The notes below the pieces were generated by a model. The model did not search any database, was not told the DNA's origin, and saw only the letters and a program-made list of their open reading frames with translations. DNA of 64,000 nucleotides from Hybos culiciformis (Eukaryota > Arthropoda > Insecta > Diptera > Hybotidae). The first letter of the stretch is position 1. Each line of letters starts with the position of its first letter. Positions 1 through 13,329 of the stretch are shown piece by piece. The translations under genes were made by a program, and so were the position numbers. The DNA is taken from the NCBI GenBank assembly GCA_964007475.1, contig OZ023273.1, forward strand, positions 71,115,430 through 71,179,429. Reading direction: 5' to 3'.

Positions 1-1070
1 CGATTAAAATTTTAAAAACGATTTCTGGACCACTTGCCTTTATCAGACTTTAACTCTTTTGAATGTTTAAAAAATAACCTACCTAACCATCCCTTGGAGT
101 TCTAACTTGCACATCCTTACTCATAATAAAGTAAGTTCCAAATGTTATAATTAATTTTAAATATATATTCACTCTATGACGCAGTGAGCAACGCCACCAC
201 CAGACAATAAGGATCGAATTCAATATGTCCATAATACCAAAAAAAAAAATTGTTTTTTACTTTTGAAAAACGTGATATTTAAAAAGTTTTTGTTTGCATA
301 TTTTTTAATAATATTTGGTATTATTCACCATACTAAATATTTTACTTCAAAACTTCAAAATTTAAAATAAGAATTAGCAGTTTAGTATATTTATTTAGGG
401 GTTGTAAGAGGTCATGCAAGAGAAAAAAAAAGTAATCTGAGGCAAGTTTTAAATTGCAATGCTGATCCAGGGTCTTTAATCCATCCAAGTTGATGTTAAT
501 TTCTTCCAATCCTAGATTCCGTGATTTTAACAATTTAAAGATTTTTATAATGGTTAATTAGTATTCATTTTGACTATATTTAGTTATTTTTCAGAGTTTT
601 TTTTTTTGCAATTAAGAAAATCGACTATTTCTTAATATGAAATACGTGAAATTCGTATATTATGATGATAATAAAATCTTTGATGAAAATAAAAAGAATA
701 TGTAATATTAATATTTTATTTGGTAATAAAATTGATAATAATGTCTTAGCTTTTTATTTCTAACATTCGAAAATGATAAGGGCTTGATTTTATATTATTT
801 GTTAGTTTTTATTTTTTAAAGTCGACTATCATTCTGATTTATCGTGACTTATCTGCCTTCTAAATAATATATTCAATATTACGGTCACAGCTTCATCTAG
901 AAAGAATAAAAAAATAATTTATTTGAAATAATATGAAGACTTATAAATTCATAAAGAAAATTTTTATTGATATACAATATTGAATTTCAAGAATTGCTTT
1001 GACTAATTTTTTGTTACTTCAGTTTAGAGAGTGATGAAAAAAAAGTGGCCTTCAACTTTATTTGTTTTTT
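1..1070. other. AT-rich, no feature seen
   Basis: Very AT-rich sequence with short homopolymer runs and stops in all frames. No repeat or gene was recognised. Confidence 0.6.
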
Positions 1071-2311
1071 GAAGTGAAACTTCTTTAGAGGCATTGTGAT
1101 TGAGAGTGAAAAAAATGTAAGTGTCAAAAATGTAACGATTATTGTCAAAAATGCCTCGATTATTGTCAAAAAAAAAAAAGCAAAAAAAAAAGAAAAAATT
1201 TATGTGTCAGCTGATGATAAAACCGACAGCCGCTAGCAACTTAATGAAGCTTATCAGCGAAATAACCTACTCTATATTGGCTCAGAATTAAAGTCGAAAA
1301 TACTATTTTTTTTTTCGATTGAAAAGTAAATTTATTTTAAACAATAATAAAAAAAATATTTCATTTATTAATTATTAGTGCTAATGTTCAAAAAGTTTTT
1401 GGAATACAAATATGTATTCTGAATAAACATCTTCCAATGCACCTATTTTGTAGATAATTTATTTTTGATATTAATTTTTCTTAATGTAATTTTTAGTTTG
1501 TTAGTGTAATTTATTTTTGACAATAAATTACACTAATTAAATGCAGGAGGAATATTTTTATTACAATTATTTTTCGGAAGAAATACTAATGTCAAATTTT
1601 GCAGGCATATTTGAAAATGCTCTTTTAACTAAAACAGATTTTTTTTTTTGAAGTAATTTGTAATTGAGTAAATTATTTTTGCCATTAAATTCCATTAATG
1701 CAATGCATGTAGAATATTTTTATTCCAATTCCTTTTCAGAAGAAGTACTAATACTTAAACATGAAATTTTTCAGGCATATTTGAAAAGTTATTTTAGATT
1801 AAACTTTTCGGGCAACAAAAAGAAAACATGATTTGAGCCACGCTGCTGTTTTTTCATTCATTATTGTCGCTAATAATATAGTTGTAACCGGAATTGTGTT
1901 AACAGCTTAAAATATAGTCGAAATCATCTAGCAATCAGTGTTGCCATGCAGCCATAATTCTAGCCATTTTGAAATAATTTAAAAGCCATTATGCCACTAA
2001 ACTTTTTGAGCTTAAAAAGTATTTTAGAATTTTTAAATGTTTTTATATCGAAGTAGTCGCTGGTTTTTAATTTTTTTTTCAAATTTTTCTAAGCCGCCGA
2101 ATTTCCCCAAAACAAGTTATTTTAAGTCGACTGGCCGCAGCAGTCGAAGGACAAAAATCAACTAGCCGCCGTCGAAAAAATCGATTGGCCTCATGTCTTA
2201 TATGCACTTGGCCATTTTAAATATTTATTTACCCGCCCCAGAAAATACTACTTGCCATGAAGTTTCACTTCTTCCGTGTGTCCCGAGACTCACATATTTT
2301 TTTTTTTTTTT
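1071..2311 (+). repeat. Dispersed repeat R1, copy 1
   Basis: About 1.2 kb. Starts GAAGTGAAACTTCTTTAGAG and ends at GTCCCGAGACTCACATA plus a T-run. GAAGTTTCACTTC at 2259-2271 is the inverted partner of the first 13 bases. Copies recur at 31097-33614 (reverse) and 39911-41375. Internal landmarks include a TTAGTGTAATTTAT hairpin near 1500 and GTCGACT near 2125. No ORF. The class is unknown; terminal inverted repeats suggest a non-autonomous DNA element. Confidence 0.75.
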
Positions 2312-2535
2312 GTTTTAATAAAATAAAAGAATTTTGACTTTACTTTGAATTTAATTATTTCAGTTTTTTTGTTATACGTTTATAATAAAGTTTGTCGTTA
2401 TTTGGCGGCCGGCAGCGTGTCTAGACATGGGTTCCCATCGCGGTCTGGAATTTTGATAAATTAGTCAATTATTTTCTCTATATACCTACTTGCCAAATTT
2501 AGTTTTACAAAATATACCTACTCTAATCCTTACCG

Positions 2536-2906
2536 CTGTGTTTAACTGGACGTGACGGACGCGACGGTGACGTTACAAACGTGAGAGACGTTGTGATTAA
2601 ATTTTTTGCAGTTATACTGGACGTCTTCAACGTTGTAAAACTAAAAAGTAAGCTTTGGTAAACAAAACAACTTTCACTACTTTTTTCAAATAAATTTATT
2701 ATTTATTCGGGCATTAAAACAGAATGCTTTGATTATCAACGTCCTTAACGTAAAAAGTTAAAATAGATTTAATTTTTTACGTCGTCAACGTCGCGTCGTT
2801 AACGTCAACGTCCAGTTAAACCGTCTCCATACACTTCCATACATTTAATATTTCTTACGTCTTTAACGTCACGTCCGTCGCGTCCGTCGCGTCCAGTTAA
2901 ACAGAG
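2536..2906. mobile_element. Palindromic MITE rich in GACG motifs
   Basis: The left end CTGTGTTTAACTGGACGTGA and right end (reverse complement CTCTGTTTAACTGGACGCGA) match over about 40 bp, with GACGGACG repeats. More GACGT and ACGTC motifs lie inside. No clear target duplication was found. Confidence 0.65.
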
Positions 2907-3747
2907 CTATTAATATTTAAATTTTATATTATGCATATATTTAATTGATTTTCAGATTGATTATCAAAGTGAATTAGTTTTAAACTAAAATCATAAAAAA
3001 TTTTCATGATCTCTTACGCAGTCAAAATTATTTGAAGGTTGACTTTTAAAAATGACATCAAATACATGCAATATAAAGTATACATATATAATGCATTATA
3101 CAGTACATGAGGTACGTCATACAAAAAAAATATTAGTCTGTTTTAATAATCATCAAATCTTAAATTATATAACATTATTCTGCAAATTAATCTTTATTTG
3201 TTGATACTTTTATGAAATTCATAAATAAACAAAATATTTAACGGTTTCAAAAAATTTTACATGATTTCTTACCAGCAGGTGAATTTTTAATAACATGAAA
3301 ATAGAAAATATTATTATTTCATTTTACTTTTTTTTAAACATTTTTTTGATTAAGCTAACATGTAAATGTTGTTTTAATATATGAAGTTACCGAAAAATAT
3401 TTTGAAATTTTATATTCACGACCTTGGTGGATACATTTTTGGTTATTTAGTTCATTTTTAAGTAACAGTTTTAAAATATGTCAAAAAAAATTTTGTTTCG
3501 GTCTTAAACTGATAAGAATTTTCAAAAACGGTTTTCACTTAATTTTTTTAACTATATAAGAGTTAGTCGTTGAGCAAAGAGTATGTAAAATTAATTATAA
3601 ACATTTTTACATAATAAGTAAACTACGAAGGATTATAATTTTTTGGATCTGAAGTTTTGATGATTACTTCTAAATTCTCTAAATTAAAACTTCAATTAAA
3701 CTCCTAGTTTCTGAATTCATTTAAATTGTGCTCAAAAAGTCAAAATA

Positions 3748-4164
3748 TACATATCGTCCCTGAGATCAGAACTATTCTAAGTCCAAAATTTAAAATTTTA
3801 CAGGAGAGCCATTTTAAGATTAAAAACTGTTTATTTGTTTAAGAAAGTTATGTAAACCAAAAAGTTTATTCTACAATTATATCCTTTTTCAATCATTTTG
3901 AGAGGGGCAATGGATGAAATACCCTGTTTCAGAACTAATTAAATTTCAAATAAGTGGACTGACAATGGTTTTGCCGGTAAAAAAAAATATGTTGGGCATA
4001 GGATTATTTTGTACTTACCTATGTTTTGAACACGAAAAATAATTTAAACAAAAACGTGTTTTTGCACACAGATCAGAAACCGTACTGACTAGCTAATAAG
4101 TAAATAAAACAGTTTTTGAAAAAAATGGACTTAGAATAGTTCTGATCTCAGGGGACGATATGTA
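3748..4164. mobile_element. MITE with TA target duplication
   Basis: The left end TACATATCGTCCCTGAGATC and its inverted partner match for about 38 bp with one indel. TA stands on both sides (3746-3747, 4165-4166), as for Tc1/mariner-type elements, though TA is weak evidence in this AT-rich sequence. Confidence 0.62.
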
Positions 4165-4320
4165 TAACACATGATAGTTTGTTTCAACAATTGTACGAAA
4201 TTTTTACATTTTGATTAATATTTTCTTCCCCTATACAGCAAAAGTTTGATAAATTTCATTATATTTTGATAATTTGATGCTCGACCACATTTAAAATACA
4301 TGCCCTTCATTCTTCATACT

Positions 4321-4348
4321 ATACAAATACAAATACAAATACAAATAT
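4321..4348 (+). repeat. ATACAA microsatellite
   Basis: ATACAA is repeated four times and decays into ATATAGG. Confidence 0.85.
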
Positions 4349-5636
4349 AGGTATACAATGTAATATTATTTTTATATTCTTTTTTCAAATTTATATTTTC
4401 CTTTTTATTTAAAAAATACATAATTTTATTTATTTGTATATATTTCTTAGCCTTTTTTCTTGAAAAATAAAAAAATAGCAATTTTAAAAACTTAAAAGCT
4501 TAAAGAAGTATATAAATAGACTGAAATTGTGTCCTTTTTCAACAAAAAAGAAAACAAGAGAAAATAATATTAAATTTTCTTTTAAAAAATACAATTTTAA
4601 AGAACGCTGATATTATTTTTTAAAAAGTCTGTTTTATTTTCAATTCAATAAGTTTTTTTTTGTAGTAAGAGCATCATTGTAAACATTATTTTTTGATCCT
4701 TTGCGGGGTGGGGTCTACATTTATTTCCATTTTTCCATTTCCGATTATACAAAATATAATGAAAATTTATACGTTTTTCAAAATTTGTTTTCGAACAAAA
4801 CGAATAAGAACGAAATAACGAATTTTTATTTATTAATTTTATTAAGAATCGATCGGGCCAGCTCTTGTTATAAATTTCTTATAAAATATTTTCTATACAA
4901 ATGTCAGTTCCGGCCTTGAAAAAATTATAATCCTTGTTAAGGCACAAGTTTTTAAATAAAGAAAATCTAAACTAAACTGAACTAACATTTATAATTACTA
5001 TTTAATTTAATTTAATTTTATAGTATCTAGAATTTTGTGCGAATTACTATCAAGGTTTTCAATGCTCCCTCAATTATTTGAAAGCATAAAAAAATAGTTT
5101 AACAACATAAATAAATTTCTTCTTTGTTCGCTTAAATTGAGGAAAAATTAGAAATTTTTTGTCCGTGTTTAAAAAGTTGCAATTCTACGACAGCTTTTTA
5201 TTAAAGTTATTTTCATTGATCCCTTTTTAAATTGATACAAGTAATGGGTTAATTTTTCACTTTAAGACGTTAAATTTAAAATGGATATTATAAGATTAAA
5301 AATAATAAAATAAAAATTTCACAATGATCATTAGAAGTAGAGATTAATCTATTTATCTTTCTATATTAATAAAACAGTAAATGTTTGTTTGTTATTAATC
5401 TAAAATCCCCAAAAAATCTGCATCGCTTACTTTGAAATGTTGGTACAACGTTGCATTCGAATACTCGCGTTTTTATTTATTATTGTACTCCTGTAACAGG
5501 TAAAAAATAAAATGATTTTTTGATCAGAAGCGATGCGGAAATGTTGCAATTATATTTAGAAAGTCGTGAAAAACCACGCAGACGATCAATTTGCATCAAT
5601 TTTCTACCATGTTTGTTACGTCGATTATGCTGACAA
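4349..5636. other. AT-rich, no gene
   Basis: No gene seen. The 72-codon frame at 4701-4919 is Phe/Asn/Lys/Ile-rich, as random AT-rich sequence would be. Confidence 0.6.
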
Positions 5637-5639
5637 TAA

Positions 5640-6017
5640 GGGGCTGTTCACAAATTACGTAACGGCCTAGGGGGGAGGGGGGGGTTTGAAAATTTGTTAC
5701 GGATTGTTACGGGGGGGGGGGGGGGAGGGGTGTTTGTAAAAATGTTATGTAACCAAATTTCCTCCTTTTTATAAAAAAAATTACACTAAATATAATATTA
5801 ATGCACGCTAAAAAAAACTTAAGTTATAATGAATTTTGTTTTGTTTGTTTGTTCGAATAAAAAAATTGTTCAAAAAGTAATTTAAAAAGTGTTTAACTTT
5901 TGTTACGTTATTCTTCTGGGGGGGGGGGGGGGGTCTTCGGAATTTGTTACGATCTGTTACTATGGGGGGGGGTTAAAAAACGGCAAAAAAAGCGTTACGT
6001 AATATGTGAACAGTCCC
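5640..6017 (+). mobile_element. Poly-G MITE copy 1, TSD TAA
   Basis: 378 bp. Ends GGGGCTGTTCACAAATTACG and its inverted partner CGTAATATGTGAACAGTCCC, followed by TAA on each side (5637-5639, 6018-6020). GTTACG motifs alternate with G-runs up to about 18 long on this strand. A 3-bp TAA duplication fits PIF/Harbinger-type MITEs. Confidence 0.82.
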
Positions 6018-6250
6018 TAATGAAAAATTGAACTAAATAAATTTAATAACTTTGAAAACTGACTTAATAGGTCGAAACTAGTTGACAAAATTAATTTAGA
6101 TTTTATAAATTTGTAATTGCTTTTATAAATTAATAATATTAATTAAAATTGTAGAATTAACAAGTGTTTAAATTTAAAATGATTAAGCGATTCTACCAAG
6201 AGATAAAAAAAGAATCTATAGATTCAATAAAATTATAAAAAAAAGTTTTC

Positions 6251-7222
6251 GGTGGGGGCTCTTCGGCCGGACAATTCTTGGTAATTGATGTCACAATTAT
6301 TGAGCATTTAGTTTTTAGTACTTAATTTGTGACTATTAGTGCCATAACAACTAGAATTTGTGCTCGCTTAGAAACTTTGATTTTCGAATTTCGAACATAC
6401 GGGTCAAAGTGGTATCTCTGGCTAGATTCGAATTTCCAAAAAAATAAAGACTCTATTATTTAGTGCTTAATTTGTGCCTGTTTGTGCTACAAAAACTAGA
6501 ATTTGTGCTCTTCAAAATTATGTAAAAACAATTTTTTTAGATTAGGCCAAAATTCCAAAATTTGAACCGACTTGTTTTTTGTAGAATTTAGAAAAAACGA
6601 AAATGCCACCATTTAGTGCTTAGGTTGTACTTGCGTTTATTGTACTTTGTAATGATTTATATTATCAAAAAAAAAATATGTGCCGCGCCGAAAAAAATGT
6701 AAGTTCGAAAAAATTTCAACTTCAGCTATCAGGGTGAGCAGGGTGAGCTGCGGGGCGGCGGGTGGGCGAACTGATGGTTAGTCAGTGACCAACCACCAGT
6801 TCGCCGCCCGTCGCTCCGCACCCTACCCTTCTAGTTCTGCGACACCCTTCACAAAGTACAGTAAACGCAAGCGCAAATTAAGCACTAAATGGTGGCATTT
6901 TCGCCTTTTGAAAATACGACGAAAAAAAATGTCGGTTCAAATTTAGAAATTTTCGGCTAATCTAAAAAAATTGTTTTTACATAATTTTGAGGAGCACAAA
7001 TTATTATTTTTATAGCACAAATAGGCACAAATTTTTTCGAAATTCGAATCCGGCCAGAGAGACCCCTTGACCCATGTTCGAAATTCGAAAATCAAAATTT
7101 CTCAAAAACCAAGCGAGCACAAATTCTAGTTTTTGTGTCACTAAAAGTCGCAAATTAAGCACTAAATGCTCATTAATTGTGACATCAATTACCAAGAATT
7201 GTCCGGCTGAAGAGCATCCACC
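6251..7222. mobile_element. Foldback element, about 1 kb, 9-bp TSD AAAGTTTTC
   Basis: The two halves are inverted copies. The left end GGTGGGGGCTCTTCGGCCGG pairs with the right end (reverse complement GGTGGATGCTCTTCAGCCGG). The match continues with degeneration for roughly 400 bp towards a central segment at about 6690-6830. That centre is itself GC-rich and palindromic (GGGCGAACTG with CAGTTCGCC). AAAGTTTTC lies directly outside both ends (6242-6250 and 7223-7231). Arms repeat the motif AGTGCTTAATTTGTG. ORFs across the right arm are by-products of the repeat. Confidence 0.78.
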
Positions 7223-7231
7223 AAAGTTTTC

Positions 7232-8138
7232 ACATATAGTTTCCTGGTCAATACAATATTGCAAAAATATAATTTGTATCCGCATATAAAAGCTATGTCC
7301 CTAATCTGTCCAAATGCATCGGCATTGGTTGTAATATAATTTTCATTGAGGAAATTACAAAAGATAAAAAAAAATTCTTCGTCAGCTAAACAATTATTTT
7401 AAATTATTATTAAAATGAAAATTCACTACAAATAATTTTTTTTTGTATACTTCCTTCCATAATACCATCAGACACAGTACAGTACAGAGCACACACATAC
7501 ATTTATTATATTTTCCATTTTATTTTCAACAAAAAATAAAAAGAAATTTTCAACAAAAAAAGAATTAAGAAATTTTCCGTTTTTCTTTATGTTCATTTTT
7601 ATTACCGGCGTGACATCCAAATAATTGTTAAAAAAACGGAATTCTCGCTTTTATTTGCATAAAATTTCCAATTCAAATAAAATTTATTTGGCGCAATATT
7701 TAAATTTCTTTTCTTAACATTTTTGTAGTTGAAAAAAAATATACACTACTGACACATAAAGCTGAATAACTGTTGGATGTGCATCTAACAAGAAAGATGC
7801 GCCGAATACATGCAATGGTATTGTAAATATTTAATGAAATATACAGCATCAACTTATGATTATTTTAAACTTTATTTGTAACAAATTGATATTTAAAATG
7901 AATAAGAGATGTATGTAATTCGAAGAGTGAAAATCAATCATGATATGGAAAAATAATATAGTAATGTATAGCAATTGTATTCTGTTAGAGCTGAAGCTAA
8001 TACCGATGGCTATAACCCACTGTTAAGAATTTTTAATCTTCAATTTTCAATTTTTTTTTTTTTGTAATTTTCAGAAAAGTGAAATTTTTATTATTACTAA
8101 TTTCTCAAATATAAAATAGTATACATGTATACATGTGC
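7232..8138. other. AT-rich, no gene
   Basis: Low-complexity AT-rich DNA between the foldback element and the hAT remnant. Nothing recognised. Confidence 0.6.
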
Positions 8139-8147
8139 AGGCCATAA

Positions 8148-8841
8148 CAGAGGGTGGGCCATGAGGGCAATTTGGCTCAGGCCCCGTGTTGTGAAAGGGC
8201 CTCCATTAATTTCCTAATTTGGTCACAATAGGTGCGAAAAATTAAGTTTATATATTATCTGTAGTTCAAGAATAATTTTATTTTAACCAAAATTTGCCAG
8301 ACTTTTGGATTCCTTTGTACTTTTCAAAGTCCATTAGACGAGGAAATAAAATCGAGAGCATAAAATATGCACTTAAAATATCAAAAGGAAATTTCAAATG
8401 AAATATGTGATGAAATGTAATTTTTTAAAAAATATTTTTGAAGTAAACTTTGATATAGAAACATCTCCAGCGAAGTTGATGATATACATTTTAGAAAAAA
8501 TCTAATTCGATTGTTTCCGAATATATCAACAGCTTAGAGAATATTTTAAAGTCTACCCTAATCCGTTGCTTCAGCGGAACGCAATTTTAGTGTGTTGAAA
8601 AGGGTTAAACATTTTAACAGACCTGCAATGAGCCAAGAACGGTTGAATGGGTTATCAATTTTACATATAAATTCAGACATTGCACGAAATATTGACTTTT
8701 CAATTATTATAAAAGATTTTGCTAACAACAAAGCTCAAAAAGCTTGTTTGTAATTATTAATTTCATATTTTTTAAATAAATTAAAAATAATAAAGTAAAT
8801 ATGTAAATTTGTCTTTTTACACAAACAAGAGGCCAGCTCTG
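8148..8841 (+). mobile_element. hAT element remnant
   Basis: Begins CAGAGGGTGGGCC and ends GGCCAGCTCTG, a weak inverted pair. It is flanked by imperfect direct copies AGGCCATA (8139-8146) and AGGCCCTA (8844-8851). It carries the hATC remnant at 8565-8753. The exact ends are uncertain by one or two bases because the terminal match is poor. Confidence 0.6.
8565..8753 (+). pseudogene. hAT transposase C-terminal dimerisation domain remnant
   Basis: The frame from 8565 reads VASAERNFSVLKRVKHFNRP, then AMSQERLNGLSILHIN, and ends at TAA 8751-8753 (63 codons). The ASAERNFS...MSQERLNGL...I pattern is the hATC domain of the zinc-finger-MYM/ZBED-like hAT group. No start codon or upstream transposase domains remain open, so this is a fragment. 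It lies inside the element at 8148-8841. Confidence 0.8.
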
Positions 8842-8851
8842 CAAGGCCCTA

Positions 8852-11259
8852 TGTTATTTTTTTAGTTTTATAGATTTCCTGGGTTTCCAGGACATTTTCT
8901 AGGTTTCGTTTTTCATACAAACATTGATGTTTTAAATTAAATATACATTTTATAGTTATTTATAATAAAAAATGAAAACAATTTATATTTTTTGTGTATT
9001 ATTTTATTAATTTTCTCTTCTAACATTTCTATAACTTTGTAATTTGAAATCTATGTAGAGAAAATTATTATTCTGAATGTTACCATTGTTTACTACATTC
9101 TCGCATAAATACTTTAGATTCTTGCAACGTACGGGCCATAATTATTTTAATATAAAGTCTGAGATTAAGACATTTATAATAATCCTTCAATTAAATATAA
9201 ACATTGTAATGAACCTAATTTGGGGGTTAGACGAGACTAAAAACTAGTTTTAACTAAAATGTTTTTTGAATGTATGTGTGTAAAATTGTATAAAAAAATA
9301 AAATCGTGAAATAGTTATAAGTTATAACTAAAAAAAAATCTAAATCTAAACTATTACTTGTCAAATGAAATATTTTTTTTTTAAATGTAAATAAAAACTA
9401 AAAAATGAAACAAAATAATAAAATAGTTTGTAAATAGTTTTAACTATAGTTAAGCCAGTGGAGAATAATCACATCACAAATACATATAAAAAACTAATAC
9501 AATTGTAAATAGTTAAGACTAGTTTTTACTCTCGTCTAACCACTGCGTAACATAAAAATTATCGATGTAAATTAATTTTCTTTGAAAATTATTTTCTTAC
9601 TATTATTTTGTAATTTTTGAAGTTTAGACTTCTGTTCATTAATGCAGAAGTGTAGTTGAACAGTATTCGAAATGATGTTTTACTATATTATTAAAAATAA
9701 ATTCTGATAAAATTCAATAAATTTTTTATTTATTTATTTTTTTTTTTTTCAAAACTAAAAATTAGAAATATCTCTTGTACTTGCTACGTTTGAAAAAAAA
9801 AAAAATATTTTGTGAAAAGACTAAAATAACAAATATTTCTGCAAATAAATTGAAAAATATTTCAATTTAAATTGAGCATAATTCTTTTTTTTGAATGGAT
9901 AGTATTATGAATACCAACTTGAGTACCTATAAAAATAATTTCAAACAACCGTATGTTACATACGTGATTTTCACATGAAACATGGCGAATAATATTTGTT
10001 TTTTTTTGTTAAATAACTTTTCAATTCCTTTTTTTACCTTAATTACCTACCTGAAAAACTATTGAATTGTCCGACAGAATAGTTAAGCTTGAATTTCCAT
10101 TTCATGATTTGAAAGAGTATAATCCAATTAATTCACTTTCATTTGAAAATTATTCTTTAGTGGTATAATTAAAAGTATTATATATATGCATAGCATAATA
10201 TACATATAATTAAAATTTATGAATAAATTATTTAATTTCTTTATGCAATTAATTTCTCAAACTATTAATTTAAAATACAAATTTTGTTCATATTTGTACA
10301 TTTACATTTAGGTACATTATTATTTTGACATCTTATGCACACATACATTTGAAAATGGATGTATGCTCGATTATCGTCTCTATTACAATTTATTACAATG
10401 AATAATTAAGTTTAAAGTATTGTAAATAAATTATTTAATTAAATTTTTGGTAATCGATGAACAATGGGTACCATGAAATTTAGCTGACTTACCTGTAGAG
10501 TAAGCTATAAGAATAAGCTTGGTTTGAAAAAAAAAAAAATCTAATATTTTTTTGTTTAATTTCTATTTAAAGTTTTGTTGGAAATTTCAAATTAATTTTT
10601 TTTTTTAATTTGATTAATTATTAATTATCATTCAATTAATTAACTAAACCTGAATGAAACTGATTTTTGGAATGAATTCTCTAATAAATTAAGTAGGTTT
10701 AAGCTTTTCATTTAAGTTCAATTAAGTTGAAGTTTTTTTTAACACAATTTTACATGTACGTATCAAATAAAATATATATAAAAATTTTGTACGTTGAATG
10801 AATGTACCTATAACTTATACTTTTCATCAAAACAATCAGTTAAGTGGTGAATGGATAAATGCACAGAATGATGACATAAAGCTTAATTACCTAATATGTA
10901 TATAATAATTTTATCAACGATTTACAAGTAACAATCAAATAAATAAAGACGGCAATTGAATTTACTAGAAATAAAAAATAAAAAATTAACTTGAATTTTC
11001 ATTGTCGAAGAAGTATTCAATTAAATATTATTAAATTATAACCAATTTATTTTATTTCCAAGAAGTACAAGAAATTATTTCAACACGAGTATAAAAATAA
11101 AATTATAAGTATGTACCTCTACCTACATATTAATGCATACTGCCGAATAAAAAGTATATTTATAATTTTCATTATACATATATTTTATGTTATTTTTCAA
11201 TGCAAAAAAAATTAATCTAAATATTCAATTTCCAGGTAAAATAAATTTAAAAAAAACAA
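8852..11259. other. AT-rich intergenic stretch
   Basis: No gene. CTAAAAACTAGTTTTAACTA near 9237 and TAGTTAAGACTAGTTTTTAC near 9511 may be the ends of a diverged palindromic element. The rest is plain AT-rich sequence. Confidence 0.5.
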
Positions 11260-11267
11260 CTTGGCAG

Positions 11268-11989
11268 TAGAGAATCCAATGCCGATTATCGAGTACCCGA
11301 GTACTCGAATTTTTTATCTTATTTCGAGTAATCGACTACTCGAAAAAATTCTAACCGATATCAAGTATCAATTTTGAAAAAAAAATACACTTCGCATATG
11401 ACTATGGAACATTCTGCGTATAATGAACTGCAAAAAACAGTTATGAGTGTTATGAAGGTTCCCAAAATTACTTTATCAAAATTCTTATTAAACTATTTTA
11501 TTGTGATCACTGTAAACGAGGCGAGCATATGGAAAAATTATCCAATCCCACCAAATTCACCTGCCAGTGAGAAGGTGTTTTCAGTAACATCAAATTTCAT
11601 TACAAAACTACTTTCTCAAATGAAAACGAATACTTTAAATGATCTTGTATTCCTTAAATACTATTTTTTATCTAATAAGTAAAACCATTCAATTAAATAC
11701 GAAAGTTTGAATTACATGTTTCATATTAAGTTATTTTTTATATTTCTTTTCATTAAATACTAAATCTAAACTAAATCATTAAATTAAATACGAAAGTTTT
11801 AATTACATGTTTCATATTTAGTTATTTTTTTTATTTTTTTTATTAAATTAAATTAATTTTAGAGCTAAAAAAAAAAATTTGAGTTATTTTTTTATCTATT
11901 TTACCCGAGACCCGAGTTACTCGGGTTGTGTTGATATAAATTACTCGAATATCCGAGTAATCTAAAACCCGAGTAATCTGGATTCACTA
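11268..11989 (+). mobile_element. hAT element, 8-bp TSD CTTGGCAG
   Basis: 722 bp. Termini TAGAGAATCCA and TGGATTCACTA are inverted with one mismatch. The 8-bp sequence CTTGGCAG directly repeats on both sides (11260-11267 and 11990-11997). Subterminal CGAGTACTCG and ACTCGGGT motifs recur near both ends, as expected for transposase binding sites. It contains a degraded hAT transposase end at 11374-11682. Confidence 0.85.
11374..11682 (+). pseudogene. hAT transposase C-terminal fragment
   Basis: An open frame of 102 codons whose C-terminal part reads PASEKVFSVTSNFITKL, then NTLNDLVFLKYYF. This matches the hATC block (S-E+-FS--GNFIT--R--L----LN-LVFLKYYF). Positions where active copies have Arg are replaced, and the N-terminal half is not recognisable, so it is a decayed fragment rather than a working enzyme. 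Confidence 0.75.
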
Positions 11990-11997
11990 CTTGGCAG

Positions 11998-13329
11998 CAT
12001 CGAGTATCAAAAATATTTCATATTCAATTCATATTTATTTAACGAGATATTTCGATTTCCAAGTTTTTTATTTTGTCACTTATCTTACATTGCTAAGTTT
12101 TGATTTAACTTTATCTACTGAAATATGTTATATCGAGTAAGCATGCAAATTGATTGGATAATAATCTTTAATTTAAAGTTCTAATTTCATAGCTATAAGC
12201 ATACGCATCACACATATCCAAAAAACGTTTTGGTTTAATGTAAGTTGGTTTATCTCAATACAAAAAAAAAGCACAAAAAAAACAAAAATTATGATTATTA
12301 TTTATTGTCAAAAACGTATCTACTGACGCATTATTATTTTTATAATTTCTATAATTAGATTTTTTTTAAATTTTATTTTGTTGATAAAAATTTCTAAATT
12401 TATTAATATTGAAATTATATCTTTGGCTGTATTGAATGTAAGACCATAAGGAATTTTGAATTCAGGGGAATTTTGCACAAGATAATAATAAGGAATTTAG
12501 GGTCTAGGGAAGAAAAATCAAGTTAATGTGCTTTTTTTGTTTATTTTTTTTATACATACTAGCAAAATAAAGTATTTTCATCCAATATCTTAAATGTTAC
12601 TCAATATTTATATTTTACATTTTGTAAACTGAAGATTGAATAAACTTTAAGTTTATTTTAATATAGGTACTAATTTTTACAATTTCATTGATAATGAAAG
12701 TGGAAAAATTAAGTTTTAATAACAATCAATTATAATGATAATAAAATAAATATTATTTTGGCGGCATAATGTGTTAGAGTTAAAAAAATGTATTCAAAAG
12801 TAAACTTTATAATTATATTTACACATAATGTTAATTATATTATTTTCTATTTAATTAAATACGTGTTAAAAGTTAAAAAAGAAGGTTTTTAATATTTTTT
12901 TTTGTGGTTATTACGCATTTTTTTTTATATATTTTTAATTTAAACCTGCTGTTTAATAAATTTTCAGTTCTTCCCAACAGCATCTTTTATTTTGTTTTCA
13001 TTTTTTGATAATAGTTGAATGTTCACCATAAATATGTAATGTAAAAAAAAAATATATAAGTACAATGTACATAAGTTGAAATTGTTTAACAGCAAGCTCA
13101 ATAATCTATATATTTTAAGCTCTGCTGGGGAGCCAAAATAGCATTATTATATTTATGAATGAAAATATTTTTTTTATTACCTATGTATATAACAAAATAA
13201 CATTCATCATTAAATATAAATATATTAAAAAGGATCTCATATTTAATAAACTTGTTTTTTATATTAAAATATTAGGCTACACGTTATATTACTTATTTTT
13301 CCCACTTTTTTAATTCTCACGCCCATGTA
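11998..13329. other. AT-rich, no gene
   Basis: Nothing recognised beyond homopolymer runs. Confidence 0.6.

Noticed and set aside
7010..7289. Overlapping ORFs on both strands (91 and 71 aa)
   Set aside because: Both lie in the right arm of the inverted foldback element and have no family resemblance.
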